DNA of 64,000 nucleotides from the NCBI GenBank assembly GCA_022661535.1, contig JAKULF010000010.1, positions 124,001 to 188,000 on the forward strand. Reading direction: 5' to 3'. The stretch is from Eutypa lata. Its lineage: Eukaryota; Ascomycota; Sordariomycetes; Xylariales; Diatrypaceae. Both the position numbers and the translations under genes were made by a program. Each line of letters begins with the position of its first letter. The first letter of the stretch is position 1. The notes under the pieces were generated by a model, which was not told the origin of the DNA, searched no databases, and saw only the letters and a list, made by a program, of their open reading frames with translations. This document shows, one piece after another, positions 63,801-64,000 of the stretch.

Positions 63801-64000
63801 TATAAAATTAAACGTTATTACGATAAGAAATGTTTAAATGTTTAAAAATTATAACGAATTTTTAATAAATTTTATTATATATTTTTTAATTATTTTAATT
63901 AATTTTTTCTTAAGTTATAATTAAATAACTTTCGTAATAATTAACCGCGATTTTATTACTTTTATTATTTTATTAAATTTTTTAAAAATAATTATATTTT
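60825..64000. other. AT-rich RIP-degraded repeat DNA to window end
   Basis: About 3.2 kb of nearly pure A/T sequence, probably the continuation of the older element into which the Copia element inserted. No motif could be read securely; short lysine/asparagine-rich frames are a consequence of composition. Confidence 0.45.

Overview
The window is chromosomal DNA of a filamentous ascomycete (Pezizomycotina; class not fixed, Sordariomycetes plausible). Evidence: short spliceosomal introns of about 53-95 nt with GTRAGT-like donors and CTAAC/CTGAC branch sites, gene families typical of that group, and a two-compartment genome in which normal-composition DNA alternates with extremely AT-rich blocks that carry the footprint of repeat-induced point mutation (RIP). 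All recognised gene models were assembled by eye from splice signals and reading phase.

Layout. 1-2.04 kb: low-coding DNA with one possible gene remnant. 2.05-4.16 kb: a small RIP-damaged element bounded by direct repeats. 4.2-33.8 kb: gene-bearing but sparse DNA with an EEP-type phosphodiesterase, a BBE-like FAD oxidoreductase, a proline iminopeptidase, a 122-residue conserved fungal protein, the mitochondrial NAD(P) transhydrogenase (seven exons), an SMP-30-like beta-propeller protein, an F-box protein with an in-frame stop, and the Spg1/Tem1-type GTPase. 33.8-34.38 kb: a second small RIP-damaged repeat island. 34.5-36.85 kb: a convergent pair, glycine cleavage H protein and porphobilinogen deaminase. 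37.15-38.31 kb: a roughly 1 kb segment flanked by 110-bp direct repeats. 38.3-64 kb: about 25.7 kb of very AT-rich repeat DNA with no intact gene. Inside it I can resolve a 7.3 kb structure with inverted arms of about 1.2 kb, the skeleton of a DDE retroviral-type integrase, and one complete Copia-type LTR retrotransposon of 7.2 kb with 215-bp LTRs and a 5-bp target duplication.

How the genes work together. Most are unrelated housekeeping or accessory functions, and I see no convincing biosynthetic cluster. The transhydrogenase (mitochondrial NADPH supply), H protein (mitochondrial glycine breakdown) and porphobilinogen deaminase (heme pathway) are core metabolism; Spg1 controls septation. The oxidoreductase, peptidase, phosphodiesterase and beta-propeller genes are accessory. 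I found no wholly new system. The most informative signals are the repeat pairs in which a nearly unmutated copy sits beside a RIP-ruined copy, the EEP protein with its last catalytic histidine replaced, and the F-box gene with a stop inside its F-box.
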